A stretch of 64,000 bases of DNA from DATAXP01 sp036272935 (lineage in GTDB: Bacteria > Planctomycetota > Planctomycetia > Pirellulales > PNKZ01), in NCBI GenBank assembly GCA_036272935.1, contig DATAXP010000154.1, positions 39,884-103,883 of the forward strand. Reading direction: 5' to 3'. Below the pieces are notes generated by a model. That model ran no database searches. It was not told where the DNA came from and was given only the letters and a program-made list of their open reading frames with translations. The translations under genes and the position numbers were made by a program. Below, one piece after another: positions 8,445 through 17,227 of this stretch. Within the stretch, counting starts at the first letter, position 1, and the number at the start of each line of letters is the position of its first letter.

Positions 8445-9836
8445 ATGCCGGATTTCGAGCAGGCGTCGACGTTGCTGGGCACGCTCGTCGTCGTTAGTCC
8501 GCTGGTGATGACGTTCGTACTCGGGATTACCTTGCTGCTCGACTGGCCCCTGACGGAGCAGTCGATCGGCCGGCTTGTTTATTCGTCGATCGTCGTCGGC
8601 CTTTCGGCCGCAGTGGTGATCCTGGTGCTGATGCTGGCCACCGGCGAGCGGCATGTCGCCATCGACGCAGGGGATTGGGTCGAGATTCCCCACCATTTCC
8701 ATTTCTCGGTGAAGATCGTTTTCGATCGGCTCAGCGTGCCGCTGGCGATTTTGTCGTTCGTGCTCGCTGGAACGATCGGCGCGTTTGCCACGCGCTACAT
8801 GCACCGCGAGCCGGGATTCAATCGCTTCTTCATGCTCTATGCGATTTTCGTGCTGGGGATGGTGGCCACATCGCTGGCCGGCACGATCGAAACGCTGTTC
8901 GCCGGTTGGGAGTTCGTAGGGCTGTCGTCGGCGTTGCTCGTGGCATTCTTTCAGGAGCGGGCAGCGCCGGCGCGCAATGGACTGTGGGTGTGGACCGTGT
9001 ACCGTGTGTCGGACGCGGCGCTGGTGCTTGCCGCCGTAGCGATGCACCATCTGATCGGCGAAGGCGATTTCAACGAGTTGCTTGGCGCCGGTCCCTGGCC
9101 CGATGAAACCTCAAACGTCAGCACCGGCGACGCGACGATCGTCGGCCTGCTGCTCGTCGTCGCGGCGGCGGGTAAGTCGGGGCTGGTGCCATTCTCGGGC
9201 TGGTTGCCAAGGGCCATGGAAGGGCCCACGCCTTCGAGTGCCGTGTTCTACGGCGCGTTGTCGGTGCACCTGGGAGCGTTCCTGTTGCTGCGGGTGAGCC
9301 CGTTGCTCGAACGCTCGCCGTTGGTTTGCGTCGTGGTGGTGGCGCTGGGGCTGATGACCGCGGTGTTTGCTTACTTGGCCGCGAGCGTGCAGGCCGACAT
9401 CAAATCGGCCCTGTCGTTCGCGTCGCTGTCGCAGGTAGGGATCATCGTTGCCGAGATCGGCCTAGGATTCACGTATCTGCCGCTGTTTCACCTGCTGGGG
9501 CACGCTTGCCTGCGCACGCTGCAATTCGTCCGGGCGCCGACGCTACTGCAAGACTACCGAACGTTGGAAAACGCGATCGGGTCACGGCTTCCTCGCACCG
9601 CGACGCCGTGGATGCGCTTCGGCGGGACCGGCTTTCATGCATGGCTGTATCGCTTCGCCTTGGAGCGCGGCTATCTCGACTCGCTGCTGACGGATTACAT
9701 CGTTGGGCCGTTTGTTCGCACATTTCGGCTTTGCGATTCGCTCGAACGCCGCTGGACCGACTTCCTGTCAGGCGAGGCGTCGCGTGAATCCGACCAGGTG
9801 AAACCGCACTTCGGAACGATCGAAGAGTTTTCATGA
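8445..9836 (+). CDS. dabB: DabB-type membrane subunit, NuoL-like
   Basis: 463 residues from ATG 8445 (preceded by GAAAGGA), with about 12-14 hydrophobic segments. It belongs to the proton-translocating NuoL/MrpA family. The core motif GKSGLVPFSGWLPRAMEGPT keeps the lysine of the proton channel and the GPTPSSA discontinuous-helix motif. FVGLSSALLVAFF and SFASLSQVGII are further family blocks. In DAB systems this protein is the membrane partner of DabA and carries the ion current that drives uptake. It is co-transcribed with dabA (68 nt after it) and overlaps the next gene by 4 nt (ATGA). Confidence 0.88.
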   Translation: MPDFEQASTLLGTLVVVSPLVMTFVLGITLLLDWPLTEQSIGRLVYSSIVVGLSAAVVILVLMLATGERHVAIDAGDWVEIPHHFHFSVKIVFDRLSVPLAILSFVLAGTIGAFATRYMHREPGFNRFFMLYAIFVLGMVATSLAGTIETLFAGWEFVGLSSALLVAFFQERAAPARNGLWVWTVYRVSDAALVLAAVAMHHLIGEGDFNELLGAGPWPDETSNVSTGDATIVGLLLVVAAAGKSGLVPFSGWLPRAMEGPTPSSAVFYGALSVHLGAFLLLRVSPLLERSPLVCVVVVALGLMTAVFAYLAASVQADIKSALSFASLSQVGIIVAEIGLGFTYLPLFHLLGHACLRTLQFVRAPTLLQDYRTLENAIGSRLPRTATPWMRFGGTGFHAWLYRFALERGYLDSLLTDYIVGPFVRTFRLCDSLERRWTDFLSGEASRESDQVKPHFGTIEEFS

Positions 9837-11236
9837 ATGTGCTGGAAAGTTCCTGGCTCGACCTGGCGATTCTGGTGCCGCTCGTCGGCGCGCCGATCGT
9901 CAGCCAATTCCGCGATCCCAATCGCGCCTACCGCGGCGGCTTGATCTTCACCGGCTTGTCGTTCTTGTGCGCGTTCCTGGCCTGGCGGGGAGTGTATCTT
10001 GTCGCCCCCTCGGGGATTTCGCCCCCATCGAGTTTTCAAGAGTATCTGTTCAACCGGCAATTATTCACGCTCGACGAACTGAGCGCGCCGCTAGTGCCGA
10101 CCGTCGCACTTTTGCACTTTCTCATTGCGCTGGCCACGGCGCGCACCAAGATGCGACGGTTCTCGTTCTCGTGGTCGCTATCGGCCGAGGCCATCCAATT
10201 GGCTACTTTTAGTTGCCGCGAGCCGTGGATGCTCATCGGGCTGCTGGCCATCTCGGTCGTTCCGCCGTACATCGAGCTGGTCAACCGCGGCCGGCCGACG
10301 CGCGTGTACGTCATCCACATGGCGTTGTTCGTGGGCTTGCTCGTGCTCGGCTGGTGGATGGTCGAACGAGCTGGCCGGCTACCCGGGCCGGCGCCGTGGT
10401 GGACAATACTGCCGCTGCTGATTGCCGTGCTGGTACGCTGCGGCGCGGTGCCGTTGCATTGTTGGATCACCGACTGGTTTGAGCATGCTTCGTTGGGCAA
10501 CGCACTGCTGTTTGTGGTGCCGCTGAGCGGAGTGTACGCGGCGGTGCGGCTGGTGTTGCCGATCGGCCCTGGGTGGGTGCTCACGAGCATTGGCATCGTC
10601 TCGTTAACCACCGCCATCTACGCCGCGGCAATGGCTATCGTGCAGCGTGAGACGCGGCGATTTTACGCCTACTTGTTTCTCAGCCACGCCTCGCTGGTGC
10701 TTGTGGGGCTTGAATTGCACACCAACATGTCGTTGACCGGTTCGCTGTGCTTATGGTTTTCGGTGATTTTGTCGCTCGGTGGGTTTGGGCTGACGCTGCG
10801 GGCGCTCGAAGCCCGGTTCGGGCGCCTGCCGATGACCGATTATCACGGCCTGTACGGCCATTCGCCGACCCTGGCGGTCTGCTTCCTGCTTACCGGCTTG
10901 GCGAGCGTCGGCTTCCCCGCCACACTAGGGTTCGTCTCAACCGAGCTATTGGTCGACAGCGCCGTCGAGGCAAATCCTTACGTCGGTGTGGGCGTGGTAA
11001 CGGCCGGGGCGATCAACGGCATTGCCGTGATGCGGGCGTATTTCCTGCTCTTCACCGGGGCACGGCATGTCTCGACGGTGTCGCTCCGGATCGGCTGGCG
11101 CGAACGCCTGGCGGTGTTGGCTCTGGCGGCACTGATTCTCGGCGGCGGCTTGTACCCGCAGCCGGGCGTCGCCTCGCGGCAGCGCGCCGCGGAAGAGATT
11201 CTGAAGCATCGGCGGGATCTCGTTCGGGGCGACTAA
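9833..11236 (+). CDS. Second NuoL/M-like membrane subunit of the DAB operon
   Basis: 467 residues, about 13 predicted membrane helices, related to NuoM/NuoN/MrpD. The equivalent of the channel motif reads RCGAVPLHCWITDWFEHAS: the usual lysine is replaced by arginine and the GPTP helix break is gone, so it may not conduct protons in the same way. FYAYLFLSHASLVLVGLE and ASVGFPATLGFVSTELL are typical of the family. Its ATG overlaps the dabB stop (ATGA), so the two are made together. DAB systems described to date are usually DabA plus one DabB. A structural or second ion-translocating role is my inference. Confidence 0.82.
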   Translation: MNVLESSWLDLAILVPLVGAPIVSQFRDPNRAYRGGLIFTGLSFLCAFLAWRGVYLVAPSGISPPSSFQEYLFNRQLFTLDELSAPLVPTVALLHFLIALATARTKMRRFSFSWSLSAEAIQLATFSCREPWMLIGLLAISVVPPYIELVNRGRPTRVYVIHMALFVGLLVLGWWMVERAGRLPGPAPWWTILPLLIAVLVRCGAVPLHCWITDWFEHASLGNALLFVVPLSGVYAAVRLVLPIGPGWVLTSIGIVSLTTAIYAAAMAIVQRETRRFYAYLFLSHASLVLVGLELHTNMSLTGSLCLWFSVILSLGGFGLTLRALEARFGRLPMTDYHGLYGHSPTLAVCFLLTGLASVGFPATLGFVSTELLVDSAVEANPYVGVGVVTAGAINGIAVMRAYFLLFTGARHVSTVSLRIGWRERLAVLALAALILGGGLYPQPGVASRQRAAEEILKHRRDLVRGD

Positions 11237-11538
11237 TCCGGCCACCTGGCTTAGCGCCTCGCCGGCCGCACGGTTTGCACGTTCGGATTGCGTGTTGTCG
11301 GCCGCAGCGATGCGAAATTCGACTCTGCGCTTGCCGACCGGCGACGACAATCCGCAACACGTTTGCGGACGGTCCTTGTAGGCAGATTACGATCGGTTGT
11401 GATAACCCCGTCGCATAGCATCCCCCAATTATTCTGAAAACCATAAGAATGTCCTTCGCCGCGCGAAACAGCCGGACGATCATCAGTTGCACGGGACAAT
11501 GGATGTTCCGCGTCTGAACTGGATGAGAGAAGTCACGG
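11237..11538. other. Intergenic region upstream of the TonB-dependent receptor
   Basis: 302 bp without a gene. It contains the imperfect inverted repeat ATTCT-N10-AGAAT at 11431-11450 (listed separately). No clear Fur box (GATAATGATAATCATTATC-like) and no intrinsic terminator for the DAB operon were found. Confidence 0.6.
11431..11450. promoter_or_regulatory. Candidate operator, ATTC-N12-GAAT, upstream of the receptor gene
   Basis: ATTCT (11431-11435) and AGAAT (11446-11450) form an inverted repeat in a locally AT-rich patch about 90 nt before the receptor start. The ATTC-N12-GAAT geometry equals that of the longer palindrome in front of the PhyH gene. Confidence 0.3.
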
Positions 11539-14013
11539 ATGAAACGCTCATGGCTGAGCGGCGTCCTCGTTTGGGGGGCCGCGCTGGGCACCGTTGCGCC
11601 CCTCTCATCGACGGCGTGGGCGGTGGAATCGGCAGAGACGGTGGTCGTCGATCCGTTCGGCGCCGCCGCAGCGGTTGGGCCTGCACCGATTGCCGAACTT
11701 GACGGTCGCGACGAGACTGCCGACCTGACGGCCTACCAGCCCGGCGACGAGCCCCCCGCGGTAACGTCTCCGCTCCCCCCGACGCTCCCCGAGACGAACG
11801 TCATCGCCGAGCCGCAGCCCGTTTTGCCGCAGCCGCTGGGCAATCCCGACGCCATTCGCATCCCTTCGGTACTGCGCGGCACGGTGTTCAACGCCCCGCC
11901 GGTCAACGGCTATAACGCTCCGACGTCGACTGTCGGCACGATGGTGAACATGCCGACGCAGTACTTTCCGGGAACGATCGACACCGTGACCCGCAGCGTG
12001 CTGCGCGATCAGCAGGTGCTGATGATGGACGACACCATTCGCGACATTCCCACCGCGGTGAAGGCCTACGGCTCCGACGGCGTGATCCGTCCCGATCAGT
12101 TTTTCGTCCGCGGCTTTGAGGTCACCAGCCAGAACTGGCGCAAGGATGGTTACCTCGACCCCACATACGTTCCTCGCGACCCGGCCAACATCGAACGCAT
12201 CGACGTGCTCAAGGGACCGTCGAGCGTGTTGTACGGTGCCGCCCAGCCGACCGGCACCTTCAACGTCACCACCAAGAAGCCCCTGGCCGACCGCTTTGCC
12301 ACGGCGGGATTCATGACCGGCAGCTACGGCCTGCAGCGTTACACGATCGACGCCAACACCTCGCTGAACGAGGACAAGAGCGCGCTAGTGCGTATCAACG
12401 CCGCCTACCAGGACAACTACAGCTTCCGCAACGCGATTTACAACCAGCGCGAGTTCTTCTGCCCGATCATCTCGTACGCCTTGGACGACGACACGTCGGT
12501 CACCTGGGCGGGCGAATACCAGCACGACAATTTCCGGCTCGACCAGGGTGTGCCGGCGATCAACGGCAATCCATTCGCGATCTCGAACAACACGTTCACT
12601 GGCAACCCCAACGGCGACGTCGCCGACTACTACAGCTACCGCTCGACGTTCACCTTCGAACGCGTGCTCAGCGACAACTGGAGCATGCGCGTCGGCGAAA
12701 TGTCGCTGTTCTACAACACGCCGTCGAGCACCACGGTGCTCGACAACGCAATGATCAACCCGGCGACCGGCTTCATCTCGTCGCCCGTCATTCCGCGCGA
12801 TACCACGGTGGCCTACCCGTTCACCGAGCAGAACAACGACATCCTCGAAGCGATCAATGGCAAGTTCGACACGGGCGACATTGCGCACAACGTCGTGTTC
12901 GGTGCCGAGCAGGACTGGTTCGTCACCAACCACGACACCTTTACGCAAAGCTCGACCACGAACCTGCTGACCGGCGGTTCGGGCAGCGCCTATCCGCCGA
13001 TCAACGTGGCCAGTGCCGGCGCCTTCCCACTGGGCTCGCCGATCAACACCTTCCCGACGGCTGCCTACACTCAGTCGTCGTTCGACAATCCGTACTTTGC
13101 CCAGAACCGCTTCGGCTGGTTCGGCCAGGACATCATGGAGCTGGCGCCGCGGCTGAAGCTGATGCTCGGCGGACGCATCGACTACATGAAGCAGACGTAC
13201 ATCCGCGGCGACATTACCACGATTTCCGGGTACGGCACGATCCCTGCCGACTACCTAACCACTACCGACACTTTCACGCAGTTCTCGCCGCGGGTTGGCC
13301 TGTCTTACGACCTGATTCCCGAGCGCATGACCGCCTACGCCATGTATTCGCGTTCGTTCACCCCCAGCGTCGGCGTGGTGAATTTCACCAACGTGCCGCT
13401 GCTGCCCGAATACGGCGACATTTGGGAAGGGGGTATCAAGACGAAGCTCACCGACCGGCTGTCGTGGAACAACGCCGCCTTCTACATCCGCGAGCACAAC
13501 GTCAACGTCGAGTTGTTCGAGGGCACGACCGGCGCGGGAGTGCCAATTTTCGCCACCGATCAGAGCGGCCTGGTCCGCAGCCAGGGTGTCGAATCGAACC
13601 TCACCGGCCAGTGGACCGAACGGCTCAGCACGATCAGCAACTTCGGTTATGTCGACGTGAAGCAGACCAGCATCGACCCCACCGTCAACGGCAAGGGAGT
13701 GCGCGGCGTGCCGAACTGGACCGGCAACGTCTTCACGCGCTACAACTTCATTCAGAATCGCCGCGAGACGGTCGGCACCGCCATCGGCATGATCTACGTC
13801 GGCGATCGCATGGGCGATTACGCCTCGCCGCTGGTGCTGCCGTCGTACAACATTTGGGACCTCGGCTTCTACTACAATCGGGGCCGGTTCAACGCCAGCC
13901 TGCTGTGGGACAACATCTTCAACGTGAACTACGCGTTGTCGTCGCTGAGCCAATACCAGGTGATCCCCGGCACTCCGTCGAACGTGCGCATGACGCTCTC
14001 GGCGACGTTCTAG
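11539..14013 (+). CDS. TonB-dependent outer-membrane receptor (siderophore-receptor type)
   Basis: 824 residues. Signal peptide 1-28 (cleavage near AWA-VE). ETVVVDP at 33-39 resembles a TonB box. A Pro-rich linker to about residue 130 is followed by the plug domain, with ADQ-like VRGF and the IERIDVLKGPSSVLYGAAQP signature, then a 22-strand-type barrel ending in the terminal Phe (TLSATF) needed for BAM insertion. There is no N-terminal STN signalling domain. Sequence features are those of ferrisiderophore receptors, but the neighbours (PhyH, MFS, ArsI-like, ArsR) suggest that the ligand need not be a siderophore. A TonB gene lies 3.2 kb downstream on the opposite strand. Confidence 0.92.
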   Translation: MKRSWLSGVLVWGAALGTVAPLSSTAWAVESAETVVVDPFGAAAAVGPAPIAELDGRDETADLTAYQPGDEPPAVTSPLPPTLPETNVIAEPQPVLPQPLGNPDAIRIPSVLRGTVFNAPPVNGYNAPTSTVGTMVNMPTQYFPGTIDTVTRSVLRDQQVLMMDDTIRDIPTAVKAYGSDGVIRPDQFFVRGFEVTSQNWRKDGYLDPTYVPRDPANIERIDVLKGPSSVLYGAAQPTGTFNVTTKKPLADRFATAGFMTGSYGLQRYTIDANTSLNEDKSALVRINAAYQDNYSFRNAIYNQREFFCPIISYALDDDTSVTWAGEYQHDNFRLDQGVPAINGNPFAISNNTFTGNPNGDVADYYSYRSTFTFERVLSDNWSMRVGEMSLFYNTPSSTTVLDNAMINPATGFISSPVIPRDTTVAYPFTEQNNDILEAINGKFDTGDIAHNVVFGAEQDWFVTNHDTFTQSSTTNLLTGGSGSAYPPINVASAGAFPLGSPINTFPTAAYTQSSFDNPYFAQNRFGWFGQDIMELAPRLKLMLGGRIDYMKQTYIRGDITTISGYGTIPADYLTTTDTFTQFSPRVGLSYDLIPERMTAYAMYSRSFTPSVGVVNFTNVPLLPEYGDIWEGGIKTKLTDRLSWNNAAFYIREHNVNVELFEGTTGAGVPIFATDQSGLVRSQGVESNLTGQWTERLSTISNFGYVDVKQTSIDPTVNGKGVRGVPNWTGNVFTRYNFIQNRRETVGTAIGMIYVGDRMGDYASPLVLPSYNIWDLGFYYNRGRFNASLLWDNIFNVNYALSSLSQYQVIPGTPSNVRMTLSATF

Positions 14014-14037
14014 TGGCAGGCTACGGACTACGGACTT

Positions 14038-14106
14038 CGGGCTACGGCATGCGATCGTTTCCCCGTAGCCCGTAGCCCGTAGCCCGTAGCCCGTAGCCCG
14101 TAGCCC
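14038..14106. repeat. Tandem heptamer repeat CCCGTAG with an upstream inverted copy
   Basis: Six exact copies of CCCGTAG run from 14062 to 14103. Just before them, CGGGCTACGG (14038-14047) is the exact reverse complement of 14063-14072, and CTACGGACTACGGAC precedes that. The RNA can fold into a 10-bp stem with a 15-nt loop just after the receptor gene, so it may act as its 3' end. Heptamer number is likely to vary between strains. Confidence 0.85.
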
Positions 14107-14117
14107 GGCCATCGCCT

Positions 14118-14147
14118 ATGATATTCGCACTTCGGTACGAATATCAT
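14118..14147. promoter_or_regulatory. Palindromic operator or hairpin upstream of the PhyH gene
   Basis: Ten-bp perfect inverted repeat ATGATATTCG (14118-14127) / CGAATATCAT (14138-14147), 20 nt before the PhyH start. At the RNA level the loop adds two pairs closed by a cUUCGg tetraloop. The size and AT-rich arms fit an ArsR/SmtB-type operator, and an ArsR gene lies 4 kb away. The link is inferred. Confidence 0.5.
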
Positions 14148-14167
14148 GTTGGCCCGGGTGCAAACCC

Positions 14168-14953
14168 ATGAGCACGACGGTTCCAGGCGCCGCGTTGGAC
14201 GACGAGCAGTTGCGGCAATACGAGGGCGACGGCTTTCTCATCGTCCGCGGCGTCTTCTCTTCCGACGAGATGATGGCACTCGAGCGCGAAGCCTCGGCCC
14301 TGTGGTGGCGCAAGGATCTGATCGACACCAAGAACATTCGCTGCCGCTGGCAGGACAACGTCGAATCGGGCGAATGTACCTTCGAGTGCTTCGACCCGGT
14401 GATCGATCTGGGGCCGGTAGCGGCGCAGATGGCGCGAGATCCACGCATCGTCGAGCCGTTGGCATCGATTTACGGTTCACCGGCGCATCTGTTCAAGGAC
14501 AAGCTGATCTTCAAGCCGCCGGGAGTTCGCGGCTACGCGCTGCACCAGGACTACATCGGCTGGAAGAGTTTTCCACGCACCTTCATCACCGTGCTGTTGG
14601 CGATCGACGCCGCCGGCGAGGACAACGGCGCCACCGAAGTGTTTCCCGGCTACCACCGCGAGGGTTACCTGTCGCCCGAGGATGGCATGTACCATGAGGT
14701 GCCGCTGGAGAAAATCGACGAATCGCGCGGCGTAAAGCTCGATCTGCGGCCCGGCGACATTGCGATGTTCGGTGCGTTCACGCCCCACCGCTCGGCGCCG
14801 AACCGCAGCGATCGTTGGCGGCGGCAGCTCTATTTGAGCTACAACGCCGACGACGATGGCGGCGACCAACGCCTTGCGCACTATCGCGAGTTCCACGCCT
14901 GGCTGCGCGAGCGTTACGCCGAGTACGACAAGTCCGACACCTATTTCAAGTAG
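14168..14953 (+). CDS. PhyH-family Fe(II)/2-oxoglutarate dioxygenase
   Basis: 261 residues. A cytosolic, non-heme iron oxygenase of the phytanoyl-CoA dioxygenase family. The facial triad is visible: H126 and D128 in LHQDYIG and H207 in TPHRSAP, with R213 or a nearby Arg to bind 2-oxoglutarate. The family hydroxylates many small molecules, including phosphonates (PhnY-type). The substrate here is unknown. It starts a tight operon with the MFS transporter (next start 1 nt after its stop) and the ArsI-like lyase, so hydroxylation of an organoarsenical or a related compound is a reasonable guess. A palindromic operator lies just upstream. Confidence 0.85.
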   Translation: MSTTVPGAALDDEQLRQYEGDGFLIVRGVFSSDEMMALEREASALWWRKDLIDTKNIRCRWQDNVESGECTFECFDPVIDLGPVAAQMARDPRIVEPLASIYGSPAHLFKDKLIFKPPGVRGYALHQDYIGWKSFPRTFITVLLAIDAAGEDNGATEVFPGYHREGYLSPEDGMYHEVPLEKIDESRGVKLDLRPGDIAMFGAFTPHRSAPNRSDRWRRQLYLSYNADDDGGDQRLAHYREFHAWLRERYAEYDKSDTYFK

Positions 14954-14954
14954 C

Positions 14955-16241
14955 ATGGCGAGCGAAAGTCCTACGTCGACGGCCGTCGCGGAGCCTGTGG
15001 CGGAGTCGCTGCAGCGCTCGGCGATCCATTACGGATGGCTAATGGTCCCGCTGGCCTCGGCCGCGATGGTCGCCACGCTCCCGGGACGCACGCACGGCCT
15101 GGGGCTCGTCAGCTCGCCGCTGATGAGCGACCTGGAAATCGGACCGAACACCTACGCCCAGATGAACCTGTGGGCCACGCTGATCGGCGCGCTGTTCTGC
15201 CTGCCCTGCGGCTGGATGATCGACCGTTTCGGCCTGCGCAGCATGGTGACGCTGGTGCTCGCGGGGCTCGCGACAGTGGTGCTTGGTATGAGCCAGGTGG
15301 CAGCGCTGCCGCTGCTGTTCGTGTTGATCATGCTCTCGCGCGGTCTGGGACAGAGCATGCTCTCGATCGTCAGCATCACGATGGTCGGCAAATGGTTCAC
15401 CGCCCGCTGGGTCGGCCTGGCGATGGGCGTGTACTCGGTGCTGCTGGGCCTGGGGTTCGGCGTCGCTTTCAAGACGGTCGGCAAATCGGTGCTCGAGCAC
15501 GGTTGGCGCGATACATGGGCCGGCATTGGCTGGTGGTTGCTGGGCGTTGCCGCCGTGTCGCTGTTACTAGTGCGCGATCCACCGCGGCGCGCCGCTGTGC
15601 AATCTACGACTGATGTGCTTGATCAACCGAGCGTATCGCTGAGGGAAGCACTAGCGACGCCGTGCTTTTGGGTCTTCGCCTTGGCCAGTTCGTTTTACGG
15701 GTTGTTCAGCTCGGGAATCGCGTTGTTCAACCAGGCGATTCTTGAAGAGCTGGGGTTCACGGCGGCGCTGTATCACAACACGTTGGCGCTGGGCGCCGTC
15801 GTGGGGATGGCGTTCAATTTGTTGGGAGGCTTGCTCCTGGCCTGGATACCGTTGCGGGCACAACTCAGCGCGGCCATGGCGGTGATGGCAGTGGCGTTGT
15901 TCTTGTTGCCGCAAGCGAGAAACGAGACGGCGGTCTACGCGAACGCGGTGGCGATGGGAGCGGCCGGCGGATTGGTGACCGTGGTGTTTTTCTCGGTGTG
16001 GGCACGTGCGTTCGGTAAGATGCACCTGGGACGCATCCAGGCGCTGGCCCAGATGCTTACCGTCGTCGCGTCGGCCGTGGGGCCACTGGCGATCGCCGCG
16101 GCCCACGAACAGACCGGATCGTACCTGACGGCTTATCAGTGGTTCGCACCGGTGGCCGTCGCCTGGGCAGTTGCCGCCGCACTGACGCCGATGCCGAAAT
16201 CGGGGCGTTTTCAAAGGAGAGCTGCTGATGTCCGTCGCTGA
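14955..16241 (+). CDS. MFS transporter
   Basis: 428 residues from ATG 14955, with 12 hydrophobic segments in two halves. The loop 2-3 motif reads GWMIDRFGLRSMV, the major-facilitator motif A. The ~30-residue polar N-terminus is followed by the first helix (YGWLMVPLASAAMV). The arrangement is like the oxalate/formate antiporter-type MFS group, but no substrate can be named. It begins 1 nt after the PhyH stop and overlaps the ArsI-like gene by 14 nt, so it probably moves the substrate or product of those enzymes across the inner membrane. Confidence 0.85.
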   Translation: MASESPTSTAVAEPVAESLQRSAIHYGWLMVPLASAAMVATLPGRTHGLGLVSSPLMSDLEIGPNTYAQMNLWATLIGALFCLPCGWMIDRFGLRSMVTLVLAGLATVVLGMSQVAALPLLFVLIMLSRGLGQSMLSIVSITMVGKWFTARWVGLAMGVYSVLLGLGFGVAFKTVGKSVLEHGWRDTWAGIGWWLLGVAAVSLLLVRDPPRRAAVQSTTDVLDQPSVSLREALATPCFWVFALASSFYGLFSSGIALFNQAILEELGFTAALYHNTLALGAVVGMAFNLLGGLLLAWIPLRAQLSAAMAVMAVALFLLPQARNETAVYANAVAMGAAGGLVTVVFFSVWARAFGKMHLGRIQALAQMLTVVASAVGPLAIAAAHEQTGSYLTAYQWFAPVAVAWAVAAALTPMPKSGRFQRRAADVRR

Positions 16242-17199
16242 GGCTGCAAAACCGATTCAAAACGCGTCGACCCCCGACACGGTCGCACGGTTTCATTTGT
16301 CGCTGAACGTTGCCGATCTCGACCGGTCGATCACGTTCTATCGCATGCTATTCGGCGTCGAGCCCGCGAAGGTGCGCGACGGTTACGTCAAATTCGAGAC
16401 TGCCGAGCCGCCGTTGGTCATGTCGCTGGTGCCTCAAGGCCACGCCGGCGGCGGAGCGTTGAACCACGTTGGGCTGCGCCTAACCGATGCTAAGGTACTA
16501 GTGGCGGCTCAGGTGCGGTTGGAAAGCGCCGGCTTCCGCACGCAGCGCGAGGAAGGGGTCGAATGCTGCTACGCCCGGCAGACGAAGTTCTGGGTCACCG
16601 ATCCAGACAACACGCTGTGGGAGCTGTACATCCTGCACGAGGATGTCGAAGAGCACAGCGACGAGCATGCTCCCACAATGCGAACTGCCGCCGACGTGCG
16701 CGCGTTAGGAGTACAGTCGCCCGACGTGATTGCCATTTCGTCCGAACCAGCGAAGGCGTCGTGGCGGCATTTCCTCGTGCAGCCGATTCCATCGTCGATC
16801 GAACACGCCGACGCCTCGATCGACGAGGTGCAACTGCAAGGCACGTTCAACCTGGCTCCTGATGCGTCGCGGCAACGCGCGCTGTTGGCCGAGGTACTGC
16901 GGGTGTTGCGTCCTGGCGGACGTGTTTGGGTACACGGCCTGGCGGCTGACCGACCGCTGGCGAGCAAGCCGCAGCTGCCAGGGCCCGCGGCGCTGGTCGA
17001 GCATGTGCCACTGTTGGGGAGCGTCGCCGAGACCCTGGCCGATGCCGGCTTCGTGAACGTGCAGTATCTGAAGGTAGGCAAATCGCCATGCTTTGTTGCC
17101 GACGGCGTTGAGATGCGCGAGTTGCAACTCGCGGCATCCAAGCCCGATCCCTCGCAGCCGCCGCAGACCGGTATGGCATGCCATACGGAGAAAGCTTAG
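16228..17199 (+). CDS. ArsI/CadI-type C-As lyase fused to a methyltransferase remnant
   Basis: 323 residues. Residues 20-140 form a VOC (glyoxalase-fold) domain with the full ArsI pattern: iron ligands H23, H80 and E132, and the vicinal thiols C113-C114 in ECCYARQ that bind trivalent arsenic. ArsI cleaves the carbon-arsenic bond of methylarsenite and related compounds. From about residue 180 to 310 a second domain looks like the C-terminal half of an SAM methyltransferase (NLAPD, LRVLRPGGRVWVHG), but the SAM-binding motif I is missing, so it is probably not a methyltransferase now. It could hold substrate or serve as a partner-binding domain. The start ATG has AAAGGAG upstream. It is the last gene of the PhyH-MFS operon and convergent with tonB. 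Confidence 0.85.
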   Translation: MSVAEAAKPIQNASTPDTVARFHLSLNVADLDRSITFYRMLFGVEPAKVRDGYVKFETAEPPLVMSLVPQGHAGGGALNHVGLRLTDAKVLVAAQVRLESAGFRTQREEGVECCYARQTKFWVTDPDNTLWELYILHEDVEEHSDEHAPTMRTAADVRALGVQSPDVIAISSEPAKASWRHFLVQPIPSSIEHADASIDEVQLQGTFNLAPDASRQRALLAEVLRVLRPGGRVWVHGLAADRPLASKPQLPGPAALVEHVPLLGSVAETLADAGFVNVQYLKVGKSPCFVADGVEMRELQLAASKPDPSQPPQTGMACHTEKA

Positions 17200-17227
17200 C
17201 CGCTGCGTCCTCGCGGCGCATGGGCAT

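Noticed and set aside
11237..11538. Fur box upstream of the TonB-dependent receptor
   Set aside because: No 19-bp GATAATGATAATCATTATC-like match was found; only the ATTC-N12-GAAT repeat is present.
14062..14103. CRISPR-like array
   Set aside because: The units are 7 nt, contiguous and without spacers, so this is a tandem repeat.
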